This document shows positions 25,272 to 35,329 of a stretch of 64,000 nucleotides of DNA, in pieces (position 1 is the first letter of the stretch; each line of letters opens with the position of its first letter). Both the position numbers and the translations under genes were made by a program. The DNA comes from Candidatus Microthrix parvicella Bio17-1 (GTDB taxonomy: Bacteria > Actinomycetota > Acidimicrobiia > Acidimicrobiales > Microtrichaceae): positions 558,001 to 622,000 of the forward strand of contig NZ_AMPG01000002.1 in assembly GCF_000299415.1 (NCBI RefSeq), in the 5' to 3' direction. The notes beneath the pieces were generated by a model. The model saw only the letters and a list, made by a program, of their open reading frames with translations. It did no database searches and was not told where the DNA came from.

Positions 25272-27269
25272 ATGGCAGAGCAGACCCGACCTCCGCAACC
25301 CTCAGGCCAGGGCAAACAACCGAACGCCGGCGGCCAATCCTCCGGTGGATTCCTTGGCGGCAAGCTGCCCAGCTGGTCGATGTTTGTGTTGTTGGCGGTG
25401 GTGATCGGCTCGGTGCTGTGGTTCTCCAGTGCCGAGCCCAAGTCCAACGAACTCCGCTACGACCAACTGGTCACTCAGATCAAGCAAGACAAGATCGAGT
25501 CGGTGACGTGGGACAACACCACCGGCAAGATCGAGGGCACCTTCGCAGGCACCGGCGACAAGACCTTCACCTCCACCGGGCCCGCTGAGGCCCCCCAGGG
25601 GCTCGAGGCGCTGCTGAAAGAGAACAACGTCGAGTACACCTTCGAGACACCTCAGCAGAGTGGGCTTCTGTCCCTGCTGTCCATCATCCTGCCGTTTGCG
25701 TTGATCCTGGGCTTCTTCGCCTGGATGCAGCGCCGTGCCTCAGGCCAGATGTCGGGGGTGATGTCGATCGGCCGCTCGAAGGCCAAGACCTACTCCTCCG
25801 AGCGGCCCGGCACCACGTTCGCCGACGTGGCCGGGTACGACGGCGTGAAGATGGAGATCAAGGAGGTGGTCGACTTCCTGAAGGAGCCCGACCGCTTCGC
25901 AGCGATCGGCGCCCGCATTCCCAAGGGCATGTTGCTGGTCGGCCCGCCCGGCACCGGGAAGACCCTGATTGCACGGGCGGTCGCCGGTGAGGCGGGGGTG
26001 CCGTTCATGTCGGTCACCGGCTCGGACTTCATGGAGATGTTCGTCGGCGTCGGCGCATCCCGGGTACGCGATCTTTTCGAGTCGGCACGCAAGGCCGGCC
26101 GCGCCATCATTTTCGTCGACGAGATCGACTCGATCGGCCGTAAGCGCGGCGCCGGCATGGGCGGCGGCCACGACGAACGTGAGCAGACCCTCAACCAGAT
26201 GCTCAGCGAGATGGACGGGTTCGAAGCGACCGAGGGCATCGTGATGATGGCGGCGACCAACCGCCCCGACATCCTCGATCCGGCTCTGCTCCGACCGGGA
26301 CGCTTCGACCGCCAGGTGGTGGTGCCGCTGCCAGAGCTGGAGGATCGGCGCCGCATCCTCGAGGTCCATTCGAAGTCCAAGAAGATGTCTCCGGACGTCG
26401 ATCTCAACCTGGTCGCCCGGGGCACACCCGGCATGTCAGGTGCCGATCTGTCCAACCTGGTCAACGAAGCCGCGCTGTTTGCGGTTCGCAACGGCGAGAA
26501 CGAAATCCACGCCCGTCACTTCGAGGACGCACGGGACCGGGTGATGATGGGTCAGCGACGCGAGTCGATGGTGCTCTCCGAAACCGAGAAAGAGGCCATC
26601 GCCTATCACGAGGCCGGCCACGCCGTCTGCGCCGCCGTGCTGCCCGAGATGGACCCGCTGCACAAGGTCACCATCATTCCCGCAGGCATGGCGCTCGGCG
26701 TCACGATGACGCTGCCCGACGAGGAGCGCCACATCCACCGTCAGAATTTCATCGAGGACCGCCTGGTCATGATGCTTGGCGGACGCACCGCCGAGGAGAT
26801 CACGTTCGAAATGGTGTCAACAGGCGCCGCTGACGACCTGGTGAAGGCAACCCAACTGGCGCATTCCATGGTGAAGGAATGGGGCATGTCCGAACGGGTC
26901 GGCCCCATGGCATGGGGCACTCAGGGTGCCGTGTTCCTCGGCGACGACATGATGCAGACGAAGAGTTACTCCGACGAGATGGCCCGGGTCATCGACGAGG
27001 AGACCGAGAAGATCCTGCGGCGGGCACAGAGCCGCTGCCGGGAACTCCTTCGCACCGAGCGAAACGGCCTCGACCTGGTGGCACGGCAACTGCTGGAACA
27101 TGAGACCATCGACGGGGCCGAGGTGCTTCGTCTCGTCAAGGTGGGCCGCACCGGCGAACCGGGCCATCCGCCCGATCCAGGCACGGCACTACCGTCGGCC
27201 ATACTCGGCCAGGCCGCAAACGGCGCCGGAATGGACGCCCCGATCCAGGACCCCGCCGAGGTTCACTGA
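25272..27269 (+). CDS. ftsH: FtsH ATP-dependent zinc metalloprotease
   Basis: FtsH is a hexameric membrane protease that degrades membrane and regulatory proteins. The 665-residue protein has two transmembrane helices (about 36-54 and 137-155) flanking a small extracellular domain, an AAA+ module with Walker A GPPGTGKT at 224-231, [11 protein letters not shown], the second region of homology [20 protein letters not shown], and the protease zinc motif HEAGH at 446-450. The tail ends in a disordered stretch. It is complete and divergent from the DUF3499 gene. Confidence 0.97.
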   Translation: MAEQTRPPQPSGQGKQPNAGGQSSGGFLGGKLPSWSMFVLLAVVIGSVLWFSSAEPKSNELRYDQLVTQIKQDKIESVTWDNTTGKIEGTFAGTGDKTFTSTGPAEAPQGLEALLKENNVEYTFETPQQSGLLSLLSIILPFALILGFFAWMQRRASGQMSGVMSIGRSKAKTYSSERPGTTFADVAGYDGVKMEIKEVVDFLKEPDRFAAIGARIPKGMLLVGPPGTGKTLIARAVAGEAGVPFMSVTGSDFMEMFVGVGASRVRDLFESARKAGRAIIFVDEIDSIGRKRGAGMGGGHDEREQTLNQMLSEMDGFEATEGIVMMAATNRPDILDPALLRPGRFDRQVVVPLPELEDRRRILEVHSKSKKMSPDVDLNLVARGTPGMSGADLSNLVNEAALFAVRNGENEIHARHFEDARDRVMMGQRRESMVLSETEKEAIAYHEAGHAVCAAVLPEMDPLHKVTIIPAGMALGVTMTLPDEERHIHRQNFIEDRLVMMLGGRTAEEITFEMVSTGAADDLVKATQLAHSMVKEWGMSERVGPMAWGTQGAVFLGDDMMQTKSYSDEMARVIDEETEKILRRAQSRCRELLRTERNGLDLVARQLLEHETIDGAEVLRLVKVGRTGEPGHPPDPGTALPSAILGQAANGAGMDAPIQDPAEVH

Positions 27270-27290
27270 GCAGGTGGGCCAATCCCCCGC

Positions 27291-27710
27291 TCAGGTCTCC
27301 CTCGCCGCCGCAACGGCATCCCACAACTCAATCGTCTGAACCGGACCGAGGAAGCTGCCCACCACGGTGCCCTCTGCGTCGGCGATGATCGTGGTGGGCA
27401 CGCCATCGATGCGGTAACGGGTGTGGCTCTCGGGCTGTTCCTGAACCGACACGGCACACACCGCCACCTCATCGGAGGACAGCGGGAGTGCGCGCTCGAC
27501 CACACCGGCACAACCATCACACGTGTCCGAGGTGAACACCACCACCAGCCAGGGGCGATCCGGATGATCGAAGTCGGGTCGAGCCACTCGGGCAGGGACC
27601 GTGAAGCCGCTGGGGGTCGGCACCGCGTCGCTGCCACGACGGCGTGAGGCCACTGACACCAACACCGTCAGCACCACCACCACCGCCACCACGATCACCT
27701 GTAGCAGCAC
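27291..27710 (-). CDS. Membrane-anchored thioredoxin-like protein
   Basis: The 139-residue protein has an N-terminal transmembrane helix (residues 2-20) and a thioredoxin fold with active-site CDGC (Cys64 and Cys67) in VVVFTSDTCDGC and the cis-proline loop IDGVPTTIIAD. It probably acts outside the membrane as a thiol-disulfide exchange protein. It lies two bases downstream of the DUF5719 gene and may assist its cysteine-containing exported product; that pairing is inference from position. Confidence 0.82.
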   Translation of the reverse strand: MLLQVIVVAVVVVLTVLVSVASRRRGSDAVPTPSGFTVPARVARPDFDHPDRPWLVVVFTSDTCDGCAGVVERALPLSSDEVAVCAVSVQEQPESHTRYRIDGVPTTIIADAEGTVVGSFLGPVQTIELWDAVAAARET

Positions 27711-27712
27711 CG

Positions 27713-29332
27713 TTACCCCGCAGCGTCGCCGGAGTCGGAGAGGGAGAGGGAGATCACCGTGGCTGCGTCGGGTACGGCCGGGCCCGACGAGTAATCACCC
27801 GCCGTCGCATCGACCAGGCGCTGCTCCACCTGGACCGGAGCGGAGGAGCGAAGCTCAACCATCGCCAGGTTGGGCAACTTCAGTTGGCGCAGGTTGACGG
27901 CCAACTGATCGCTGGGCTTGACGGTGAGGTCTTCAAACCCCTTGGCCTCGGTCACCTTCCCCCCACCGTGAACGAGCAGTTTGATGGAGGTCGACTCGGT
28001 GGGTGACGGGTTGTCCACCAACAACCAGCCCTCATCCTGTCCGGTGAGCCGAAGCCCACCCGACCACCAGCGATCGGCTGCCAACGGCAGCGCCGGCGAG
28101 ATGCTCACGCCGGTCGCAGGTGCGGGCCGAACCTGTTGCCCCGAGGTTTTGGTGTCACCACGTTTGGCCACGCTGACCAGCACCCGGGCGGAGGCAACCC
28201 CGGTGTCGGACACCACCAGCCCGTGGTGGAAACCCTCCGCTGGGAGGCGCTGATCATTGTCGATCCGAATGGTCTCGGCCCGCCCCGGGGGAATCACCTT
28301 TGCCAGCGGCTCGATATCCCCCCGTGGCTGACCAAACTGTGTGATCCAGATCGGTTGAACGTCGGCGTTGCCCTTGGACGGGTTCAACACCACGTATTGC
28401 TCGATGACGCCACCCTGAGAGAACCCGTCCACAAACGCGGCCTGGCGAGTCGGCTCGGGGCTCCCCGACACCAGGGCCACGCCCTGACGTTTCACGGGCT
28501 GCTTTCCGATCTCCTCCTTGTCCACCTTGCCGTCGCCGCCCTCACCCGACTTCAGGTTGAACTCCAGGTTGGCCTGCGAGAACGTTTGCACCACCTCGGC
28601 GATCAACAAGCCGGAGCGGGTGCGAACGCTGACCGACAACCGATCTCGTCTCGGAGCGCGTTCGTTCAGGTTGATCACCTTCACCCCGCCTGCCGGCACG
28701 CTCTCTCCGCTCAGTTCGGCGGGCACCCGCACGTAATCCGCAGTCGACAAGGTGACATCGACGCTGACCGCAACCGGGTAGGGATTGAAGAGGAAGAGCC
28801 GGGCGGTGGCGTCCTTCTCGGTGTTGACGAATGGAAAGTCCCATGAGCCCGAAGGACGTGAGGTGCACGGCACCTGCGAGGCCCCCGTCCTGTTGGACAA
28901 CCGGTGCGACACGGTGACCTCACCCGAGCGAACATCCACCACGACCGCCGCAGACGTCTTCTTCGACAGGGTTGCGACGTCCTCCACGATGACCGAGTGA
29001 GCCGGCAACTTGAGCTGCTTGGCCGGTTCGGCGGCGGCCTTGGGGCTGAGCGGAACCGCACTGATCTGGACGGCCACCTCCTTGCCCGAGCCGTTTGAGA
29101 TGAACACCTCGTGCTTCCCGGCGTCGCCCTCTCTCACCCGGGTTGCAGCGCAGTACCAGGTGGAATCCAGCGTGCCGGGCGGATCCGCCGTCACCATCTG
29201 GTTCAGCAGGCCGAAGCGCTGTTCAGCCTGCACGGTGGCGGAGTTGTCCCGTGGGTCCGACAGGTTGACCGCCGACAGGCCGGCCAAAACGCCGACCACC
29301 ACCGTGATCACGGCCATGCGTACGAACTTCAT
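27713..29332 (-). CDS. DUF5719 family exported protein
   Basis: The 539-residue protein has an uncleaved-looking N-terminal helix (MAVITVVVGVLAGLSAVNL) and an extracellular all-beta region with two cysteines (STWYCAATRV and QVPCTSRPSG). The pattern of repeated VFISN, LFLFNPYP and VVLNPSKGNADV strands fits DUF5719 proteins, which in actinobacteria are found next to large GT2 enzymes. Its ATG overlaps the GT2 stop (ATGA at 29329-29332), so they form one translation unit with the thioredoxin gene. Role unknown, likely accessory to glycan export or display. Confidence 0.72.
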   Translation of the reverse strand: MKFVRMAVITVVVGVLAGLSAVNLSDPRDNSATVQAEQRFGLLNQMVTADPPGTLDSTWYCAATRVREGDAGKHEVFISNGSGKEVAVQISAVPLSPKAAAEPAKQLKLPAHSVIVEDVATLSKKTSAAVVVDVRSGEVTVSHRLSNRTGASQVPCTSRPSGSWDFPFVNTEKDATARLFLFNPYPVAVSVDVTLSTADYVRVPAELSGESVPAGGVKVINLNERAPRRDRLSVSVRTRSGLLIAEVVQTFSQANLEFNLKSGEGGDGKVDKEEIGKQPVKRQGVALVSGSPEPTRQAAFVDGFSQGGVIEQYVVLNPSKGNADVQPIWITQFGQPRGDIEPLAKVIPPGRAETIRIDNDQRLPAEGFHHGLVVSDTGVASARVLVSVAKRGDTKTSGQQVRPAPATGVSISPALPLAADRWWSGGLRLTGQDEGWLLVDNPSPTESTSIKLLVHGGGKVTEAKGFEDLTVKPSDQLAVNLRQLKLPNLAMVELRSSAPVQVEQRLVDATAGDYSSGPAVPDAATVISLSLSDSGDAAG

Positions 29333-32300
29333 GGCTGTTCCTCGTCTGGTTCGTCCTCGCTGAACAGCGACGGCTGGGAGTCGCGCCGCCTGGTGCGACG
29401 GCGAACCACCGGTCGGTCGTCATCAATGGCGGAATCTGAGGTGGCCGGCTTGTCCAGGGACGGGGCAGCCCCGCCGGAATCACTCTGGATGGCCTCGGCA
29501 GGATCTTTGGCCGAGCCCTCTGGGTCTGGCTCGGCGCCGTCCTGGGGAACTCCTGCACCGCCGGTGCGGCCTCGCACCAGGCGAAGCTTGGGACGCGAGC
29601 GTCGACCCCCGCTGCCGGCCGGGTGATCAGCCGATGCAGTCGCAGGCGTCTCGGGCTGGTCGGGCGTTTCGGGCTGGTCGGGCGTTTCGGGCTGGTCGGG
29701 CGTTTCGGGCTGGTCGGGCTGGTCGGAGGTCGATGTGTCGATCATCTCCGGTGACTGCTCGGTCGCCGCCCGATCCTCGGGCAACACGACGTTGCGGCGG
29801 CGACGACGCTTGAACGCCGGGGGCTCTGCCAGCCAATCAGGCTCGAGCTCGCCGGGATCCCAGTCGATCTTGTCGTTCACCAAGTGGGTCTCGGCGTCGG
29901 CAGGCGGCACGTCGACCGTCGGCAGGTCCGTCGGCGGCGCCTGGGCTTCTTGTGCGGTAACGGTAGGGCCGGCTTCCGGCACGGTCTCGTCGGATCCGGT
30001 CGTGGAGCCGTCGGTACCGGTCGTGGAGTCCTCGAACTCGGACAGGTCCGGCTCCTCGCGTGCCTCCAACGGGTCGCCGAACTGCTCCGGGACGTGCTGG
30101 TCGTAGCCGGCGTCATCGCCCTCGACGACGAATTTCGGCAGCTCGGTGGTGGGCAACTGCGGACCGCCCACTTCTGGCTCCTGTTCGCGACGCAGGCGTC
30201 GATCGGCAACCCGCTCCTTGCGAGCGGCCCAGGCGCGCCGCATCCCGCCCATGTCGTCGACGGAGTCCCGGCGGCTGCGCACCACGCTGATGGCGCCAAG
30301 CAACGCCAACAGCTGGAGGACCACCGCCAGGCTGCGAACCAACGGCGGCGAGTAGGTCAGCGATGCGGCCCCGCCGGCGGTCACCTTGGATTGCGACGCC
30401 CACCCGAACACGGGGGCCTGAGGCACCTCGTCACCGGCGACGGTCAGAGTCCAGTTGGCGTCATGAGTGCGGGCCACGTAGAGCTCGACGTCGGCCGCCA
30501 ACCTGCCGGTGCCCTCATCCGCCCGGGTGCCTTGGGGCAGCGCGGCTTTGGCGGCGGTGAGGTTGGTGGTCAGCACCGACCCCAAGCCGTCTCCAGCATC
30601 ATCGAACGTCCCCGCCGGTACCGTGGCCACCTCCGGGGTAAACGCCGAGTTCTCATAGATGAACAGCGACTCCGACACCGACAATCGGGACAGGTCGAGC
30701 TGCTCATCCAGTGCGTTCACCGTGCTGGCGGGCGGTTCCACCACCGCTTTTCCCTTGTCGTAGGCGAGTGGAGCGCCCGATCTGGCAACCACCACGTAGT
30801 TGATGCCCATGGCGCCCAGCAACCGGCCCAGGCGGGTGGTCTTTCCCTCCACCGCATCCTCGAGCGCATCGTTGAGCGCCTCGGTGCCCACCGAACGTGG
30901 CCCTTCAAACCAGTCACCCACCCGGGGGAACAGGCCCTCGGTCGTGGCAAAGCTGGATCCGTTGGACAGCTCCCAGGAACCCAACGGAAGGACGTCGGCG
31001 TTACCCAACCACAACGTCCGATACTGGCCCTTGGGCGCCTGCGAACTCAACGTGCTCACCACGGCCAGGTTGTCCTCCTCCGGCAGACCCCAACGGCCGT
31101 TCGCCGATCGGGCCACCCAGGCAAACGAAGCCACCACCATCAATGCCGCCGCCAACATCGAGAACACCTGGCGAAATCCAAAGTCGCTACCGGCGACGTC
31201 ACGCTCGAAGGCCGCCAGTCCAGCACCGATGGCCAACGACAGACCGAGCACCGGCAGCATCAACAGCACCTCGGGCGGTGGCAACGTGGGCCCGATGCGC
31301 GCCTCGCCCATCCAAGCCAACACCCAGCCGACGAGGGCAATGGCCCAACCCTGAGCCGCCAGCCTGAACCGCCATTCACGTCCCACGAGGATGGCGAACG
31401 CACCGGCCAGATGCAGCCCCACCAGCACCACACCGAAACTGTTGGGGCCAGTGTCAAGCCACACCAGGTCACGCAACGCAAGGGGACCGCCCGCGATGCT
31501 CGCCGGCCCGACGATCTGCCCCCACTTGGGCCACGGCACAACAAGCTCCATGGCCCAGGGCAGGTGGAGCGCAAAGGCCACGACCGAGCCGCCGATCGCC
31601 GTGGGTATGACCCGCTCCCAGCGGGCCAGATCGGAACGATCCGCCAGGCCCACCGCCGCCATCACCAGTGCGATCAGCAGGACCAGAAACGGAGCCACCG
31701 GCAGCACCGCGGCGACTGCAGCGGTCACCATGCCAAGGGCGACGGTGGCCCGCAGACCGCTGAGCGTTCGAAACTCCGAACCGGCAAAGGGCATCGCACC
31801 GGCGGAGCGTCCCAGCAGGCCGACGATCCACGGAAGGGCGGCCCACAGGCCAAGCGCACCCCAGCGGCCCTCGGCGATGGCGTTGTAGGGCACCGGGGTG
31901 ATCACGTACGCGACCATCATCAACGCACGTGTCTTGCTGCTCGAACCGCCCCTGGCCATCCACCAGGCGCCCAGCACGCCCGCAGGTAGACAACCGATGA
32001 TCAAGAGGTTTCGTACCAGTCCCTCGCCTCCGAACAGGGCCGTCGACAGCACGCCCATGATCCCCACCAGGGTGGGCGTGGCAGAGGTTGCACCCAGCCC
32101 CGTCGTCCGCCACCCGTTCCAGTATTCCCGCAACATCGACGACCACGGCGCCGTCGTGGCGGAGAACTCGCGCACCACCGGGATGTCGCCCAAAATGATG
32201 CTGCGGCTGCCGATGATCAGCACGATCGCCACCAGCACCGCCGAAAGCGCCGCAATCTGGGATGGCCCCTCACGCAGGCGTTGCACCACGGTGCGCGACT

Positions 32301-33435
32301 GTTGGGCGCCGGTGTTGAAGCGTGCAGCGCCCTCCCCCACCGTGCCACGCACGAACGCCGTCACCCGGGCAGATCCGCCTACCTGATAGTTGCGGATATC
32401 CGAGTCGGTCGCCCGACGGAACTGCTTGACCTGAGCGCGTCGGGCGAGCGACCCTCGCAGATGCGAGAGGTTCCAGGTCCACGCCAGCGCCACGTCGGCA
32501 GCGCGCACCAGGCGGAACGCCAACAGATTCAGCACCAGATCGCCCAGCGAGAACAGCACCGCCTGAGGCAATACCCGCAACAGATGGCCGGTCGAGTAGT
32601 TGGTCAGCACCATGCGCGCCCGATGGGCGTACTGGCTGCGCAGACGTTCCTCGGCCGGAACGCTGCGCAACGTGGCCTCCCGGTGGCGAACGACCGCAGA
32701 CGGGGTCACCACCACCCGGGCGCCGGCGAGGTGGGCCCGCCAGCACAGGTCGGTGTCCTCCTCGTAGGCGGAGAAGTCCGATGGAAAGCCGTCGATGGCC
32801 TCAAAGAGGTCGGCCCGCACCAACATGGTGGCGCCGTCGACGGCGAATGTGTCCCGAACCGCATCGTGCTGGGCCTGATCCAGTTCGCCTGCCTCGGCAA
32901 CCGGCGCCGGGAACGCGAACTTGTCGATCGCCCGGCCGACATCGAGCAGCATCTCGGGCTCGTCCCAATCGACGAACTTGGGCCCAACCACACCGGCATT
33001 GGAACGAAAAGCCTCGGCGACGAGCGCAGAAACCGCGTCAGGTTCCAGATACACGTCGTCGTGGCAGAACAGGTAGAACGAAGCGCCGTTAACCACCGCC
33101 GGCGCACGGTTGGCAGCGGCCCCAAACCCACGGTTGGCGGCCAGGCGCACCACGTGGGCCTGGGGGTACACGGCCTTCACCCTGCCCTCCACCGGCGACT
33201 CGCTCTGGTTGTCCAGCACCAGGACCGCCAGGTTGGAGTAGTCCTGGGCCTGCAACGACACCAGTGTGGTCTCGAAGTTCTCGTCCGGATTGTGGGTCAC
33301 CAGCACGGCCACCACCGCGGGCGCGCCCTTGCCCGACGTGGGGGCACGGAGCGCGGGAGCGCTCTGAGGTGTGTCTTGGGGGTTGTTGTCCCGGGTCGAG
33401 ATAGTGAGACCTCCACGTGCGCGGCTCGACGTCAT
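29329..33435 (-). CDS. GT2 glycosyltransferase fused to large membrane domain
   Basis: This 1368-residue protein has an N-terminal GT2 domain (about 40-290): VAVLVTHNPDENFETTLVSL, LDNQSESP, NRGFGAAAN, the metal motif CHDDVYL and the acceptor region YEEDTDLCWRA. About a dozen transmembrane helices follow (about 300-790), then an extracellular domain with a final helix near residue 1090 and a 270-residue cytoplasmic tail that is acidic and Pro-rich with DQPETP repeats. It probably transfers a sugar to a lipid-linked acceptor. Such fusions are found beside DUF5719 genes in actinobacteria. Start ATG 33435; -10 box at 33457-33462. Confidence 0.85.
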   Translation of the reverse strand: MTSSRARGGLTISTRDNNPQDTPQSAPALRAPTSGKGAPAVVAVLVTHNPDENFETTLVSLQAQDYSNLAVLVLDNQSESPVEGRVKAVYPQAHVVRLAANRGFGAAANRAPAVVNGASFYLFCHDDVYLEPDAVSALVAEAFRSNAGVVGPKFVDWDEPEMLLDVGRAIDKFAFPAPVAEAGELDQAQHDAVRDTFAVDGATMLVRADLFEAIDGFPSDFSAYEEDTDLCWRAHLAGARVVVTPSAVVRHREATLRSVPAEERLRSQYAHRARMVLTNYSTGHLLRVLPQAVLFSLGDLVLNLLAFRLVRAADVALAWTWNLSHLRGSLARRAQVKQFRRATDSDIRNYQVGGSARVTAFVRGTVGEGAARFNTGAQQSRTVVQRLREGPSQIAALSAVLVAIVLIIGSRSIILGDIPVVREFSATTAPWSSMLREYWNGWRTTGLGATSATPTLVGIMGVLSTALFGGEGLVRNLLIIGCLPAGVLGAWWMARGGSSSKTRALMMVAYVITPVPYNAIAEGRWGALGLWAALPWIVGLLGRSAGAMPFAGSEFRTLSGLRATVALGMVTAAVAAVLPVAPFLVLLIALVMAAVGLADRSDLARWERVIPTAIGGSVVAFALHLPWAMELVVPWPKWGQIVGPASIAGGPLALRDLVWLDTGPNSFGVVLVGLHLAGAFAILVGREWRFRLAAQGWAIALVGWVLAWMGEARIGPTLPPPEVLLMLPVLGLSLAIGAGLAAFERDVAGSDFGFRQVFSMLAAALMVVASFAWVARSANGRWGLPEEDNLAVVSTLSSQAPKGQYRTLWLGNADVLPLGSWELSNGSSFATTEGLFPRVGDWFEGPRSVGTEALNDALEDAVEGKTTRLGRLLGAMGINYVVVARSGAPLAYDKGKAVVEPPASTVNALDEQLDLSRLSVSESLFIYENSAFTPEVATVPAGTFDDAGDGLGSVLTTNLTAAKAALPQGTRADEGTGRLAADVELYVARTHDANWTLTVAGDEVPQAPVFGWASQSKVTAGGAASLTYSPPLVRSLAVVLQLLALLGAISVVRSRRDSVDDMGGMRRAWAARKERVADRRLRREQEPEVGGPQLPTTELPKFVVEGDDAGYDQHVPEQFGDPLEAREEPDLSEFEDSTTGTDGSTTGSDETVPEAGPTVTAQEAQAPPTDLPTVDVPPADAETHLVNDKIDWDPGELEPDWLAEPPAFKRRRRRNVVLPEDRAATEQSPEMIDTSTSDQPDQPETPDQPETPDQPETPDQPETPATASADHPAGSGGRRSRPKLRLVRGRTGGAGVPQDGAEPDPEGSAKDPAEAIQSDSGGAAPSLDKPATSDSAIDDDRPVVRRRTRRRDSQPSLFSEDEPDEEQP
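29645..29716 (-). repeat. 18-bp in-frame tandem repeat, four copies
   Basis: Plus-strand unit GGCGTTTCGGGCTGGTCG occurs at 29645, 29663, 29681 and 29699, the first with one change. It encodes hexapeptide PETPDQ repeats in the cytoplasmic tail of the GT2 fusion. Copy number can vary without changing frame. Confidence 0.95.
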
Positions 33436-33456
33436 CGCACCGCCCGGCAGGGATTC

Positions 33457-33462
33457 AGACTA
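33457..33462 (-). promoter_or_regulatory. -10 element of the GT2-DUF5719 operon
   Basis: Minus-strand TAGTCT lies 21 bases before ATG 33435, giving a short leader of about 14 bases. It faces away from the GT39 promoter in a 107-base divergent gap. Confidence 0.35.
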
Positions 33463-33530
33463 ATCGACCGGAGAGACGACTCAGGTCACCCATCGCCCCG
33501 CTCAACGCCCACCCACCAGGCCATGGGCGG

Positions 33531-33536
33531 TAGGAT
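33531..33536 (+). promoter_or_regulatory. -10 element of the GT39-like gene
   Basis: TAGGAT ends six bases before GTG 33543, predicting a leaderless mRNA and supporting that GTG. Confidence 0.5.
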
Positions 33537-33542
33537 CGGCTC

Positions 33543-35216
33543 GTGCAGGACGTCGCAAGCGAGCCTGTGACCGACCCCGAATCCACACGCCGGGTGCTGA
33601 ACCCCAAGGTTGCGGCCGTTTTCCTCGCCGTCAGCGCGTTCATCCCACGGTTGCTGACCGCGGGCCACCACCTCACCTACGACGAGCTGGTCTGGATGCG
33701 TCGTACGGTCCGCTACTCGGACGCGCTCACCACGCTCGACCTGGCCGGCATGACTGCGGCGCGGGGCGACCAGGTGGCCACCTTGCCGGGGGTACCCACC
33801 ATGATCGTCGGGTCGGTCGCCCGGTTCTTCTACGGAGCAGCCCAAAAGCTCGGCGCCGTGTCCGATGAGCCGTTCGCACGAGCGTGGACAGGACTCCAGA
33901 GCGCACAGATCGCTGTTGCCATCGCCACGAGCCTGCTGATCGGGCTGCTCGTGCTGCTCACCTGGCAATGGCTCGGAGCCCTGCCCGCCATGACCGCCGG
34001 GTTCTTCCTGGCGACCGAACCCTTCCTCGTGGCACACGGCGCCGTCCTCCATACCGATGAGCTGCTCGGGCTCTTCGGCGCCTGCACCGTGGTGCTGCTC
34101 GCACGCCTGCTCGGGCGAGGCGGCCCTCCTCTCGCGAGACCCACGATGACCGCCGTCCTCGCCGGCGTCCTGGCGGGGCTGACGGTCCTGACCAAGCTCT
34201 CCGCACTCGCGTTCGCTCCCGGAGCCGTGCTCTTGACCTGCTGGGTCGCGTGGCGACGGGTTGTCGCCTCCAGGCGAACGGAGAGCGGATGGCGCAGTGG
34301 TCTTGCGTCCGCCTTCATACCCGTCGCGCTCGTCTGCCTGGCGGGTGTGGCGACCATCGCGGTGCTCTGGCCGGCGATCGTCGTTGCACCCGGAGATCAG
34401 CTGGGGGTGCTGCGCAGTTCCGCGAAACTGGCCGATGCCGGACAGTTCAGCCTGTTCCGGGACGAGATCACCTTTGCTCCATCCGGGCGCTTCTACTTCG
34501 TCACCGCACCGTTTCGGATGACGCCCTGGTTCATGCTCGCAACCTTGATCCTGGTCCCGCTCGGATGCTCAGACCGCCGTCGGCGCCAACAGTTTCTGAC
34601 CCTCGTCCTCTTCATCGCCACGGTCGTCGTCGTTTTGACCGTGACCCCGAAGAAGATCGACCGCTACATCATCGAGATCGTGCCGCTCCTGGCCATCGCG
34701 GTCGGAATCGGCGCTGCGAGGCTGGTGGACCTGCTCCGAACCGGCCGCATCGGGGCCATCGGGACGGCATCGGCTCGCAGGTACCCACAGGCGCTTTCGA
34801 TCGCGGCGGTGGCCGCTCTCATCGCCGCAACCGGGTATTCGATTCACGTCAGCCCTTGGGGTGGGATCTACTTCAACCCGTTGCTCGGCGGGTCGGATCG
34901 GGCCGAGGCGCTGTTGGTCGTCGGCTGGGGCGAAGGCATCAGGGACGCCGGCGACATCATCGCCGAGCGCGAAGCCGGCGCCTGCGACGACATCATGGTG
35001 GCGATGGCCTTTCCGTACTTCGACCAGGCGATCACCTGCGGTCGAGCGACCCAAACCGGAAACCCGGCCGACTACCGGATCATCTACATCAACGACCGGC
35101 AACTGGACCTGTACGGGAAGGTGGCGGAGTTCAGGGCCAACAACACGCCGGTCGGGGTGGTCGAGGAGCGCGGAATCGTGCTGGCGGAGGTCTACGACCT
35201 TCGCCGGGTTGATTGA
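33543..35216 (+). CDS. GT39/ArnT-like polyprenyl-sugar glycosyltransferase
   Basis: The 557-residue integral membrane protein has about ten to twelve transmembrane helices and the acidic first-loop motif LTYDELVWMRR typical of GT-C enzymes of the protein-mannosyl/ArnT group. A second acidic site is HTDELLG. These enzymes transfer sugars from polyprenyl phosphate to outer-surface acceptors. The C-terminal 130 residues form a soluble domain (WGGIYFNPLLGG, ACDDIMVAMAFPYF). GTG start chosen on the -10 position. It begins the plus-strand polysaccharide genes. Confidence 0.8.
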   Translation: MQDVASEPVTDPESTRRVLNPKVAAVFLAVSAFIPRLLTAGHHLTYDELVWMRRTVRYSDALTTLDLAGMTAARGDQVATLPGVPTMIVGSVARFFYGAAQKLGAVSDEPFARAWTGLQSAQIAVAIATSLLIGLLVLLTWQWLGALPAMTAGFFLATEPFLVAHGAVLHTDELLGLFGACTVVLLARLLGRGGPPLARPTMTAVLAGVLAGLTVLTKLSALAFAPGAVLLTCWVAWRRVVASRRTESGWRSGLASAFIPVALVCLAGVATIAVLWPAIVVAPGDQLGVLRSSAKLADAGQFSLFRDEITFAPSGRFYFVTAPFRMTPWFMLATLILVPLGCSDRRRRQQFLTLVLFIATVVVVLTVTPKKIDRYIIEIVPLLAIAVGIGAARLVDLLRTGRIGAIGTASARRYPQALSIAAVAALIAATGYSIHVSPWGGIYFNPLLGGSDRAEALLVVGWGEGIRDAGDIIAEREAGACDDIMVAMAFPYFDQAITCGRATQTGNPADYRIIYINDRQLDLYGKVAEFRANNTPVGVVEERGIVLAEVYDLRRVD

Positions 35217-35260
35217 TCACCCGGACCACCGCCGGCTGACCGCAATCGCGCTCACCCTCC

Positions 35261-35266
35261 TATGCT
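35261..35266 (+). promoter_or_regulatory. -10 element upstream of rmd
   Basis: TATGCT ends six bases before a GTG at 35273, which opens an 18-codon ORF rather than rmd itself. The rmd GTG is 53 bases further on. Confidence 0.45.
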
Positions 35267-35272
35267 GTCGCC

Positions 35273-35329
35273 GTGCCCCGCTTTGTGCCCACCCCGTCCG
35301 TGTCCGGCCCGGCGCCGCAATCCCGGTGA
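35273..35329 (+). CDS. Possible leaderless 18-codon upstream ORF coupled to rmd
   Basis: GTG at 35273 opens a frame of 18 codons (VPRFVPTPSVSGPAPQSR) whose TGA at 35327-35329 overlaps the rmd GTG as GTGA. The -10 box places a transcript start at about the GTG. Leaderless short ORFs of this kind are known in mycobacteria. The peptide is proline-rich, so ribosome pausing could affect rmd translation; that is inference. It may be a regulatory device, not a functional protein. Confidence 0.4.
   Translation: MPRFVPTPSVSGPAPQSR

Noticed and set aside
29645-29716. Short direct repeats considered as a CRISPR array
   Set aside because: The units are contiguous 18-mers without spacers and encode in-frame hexapeptides.
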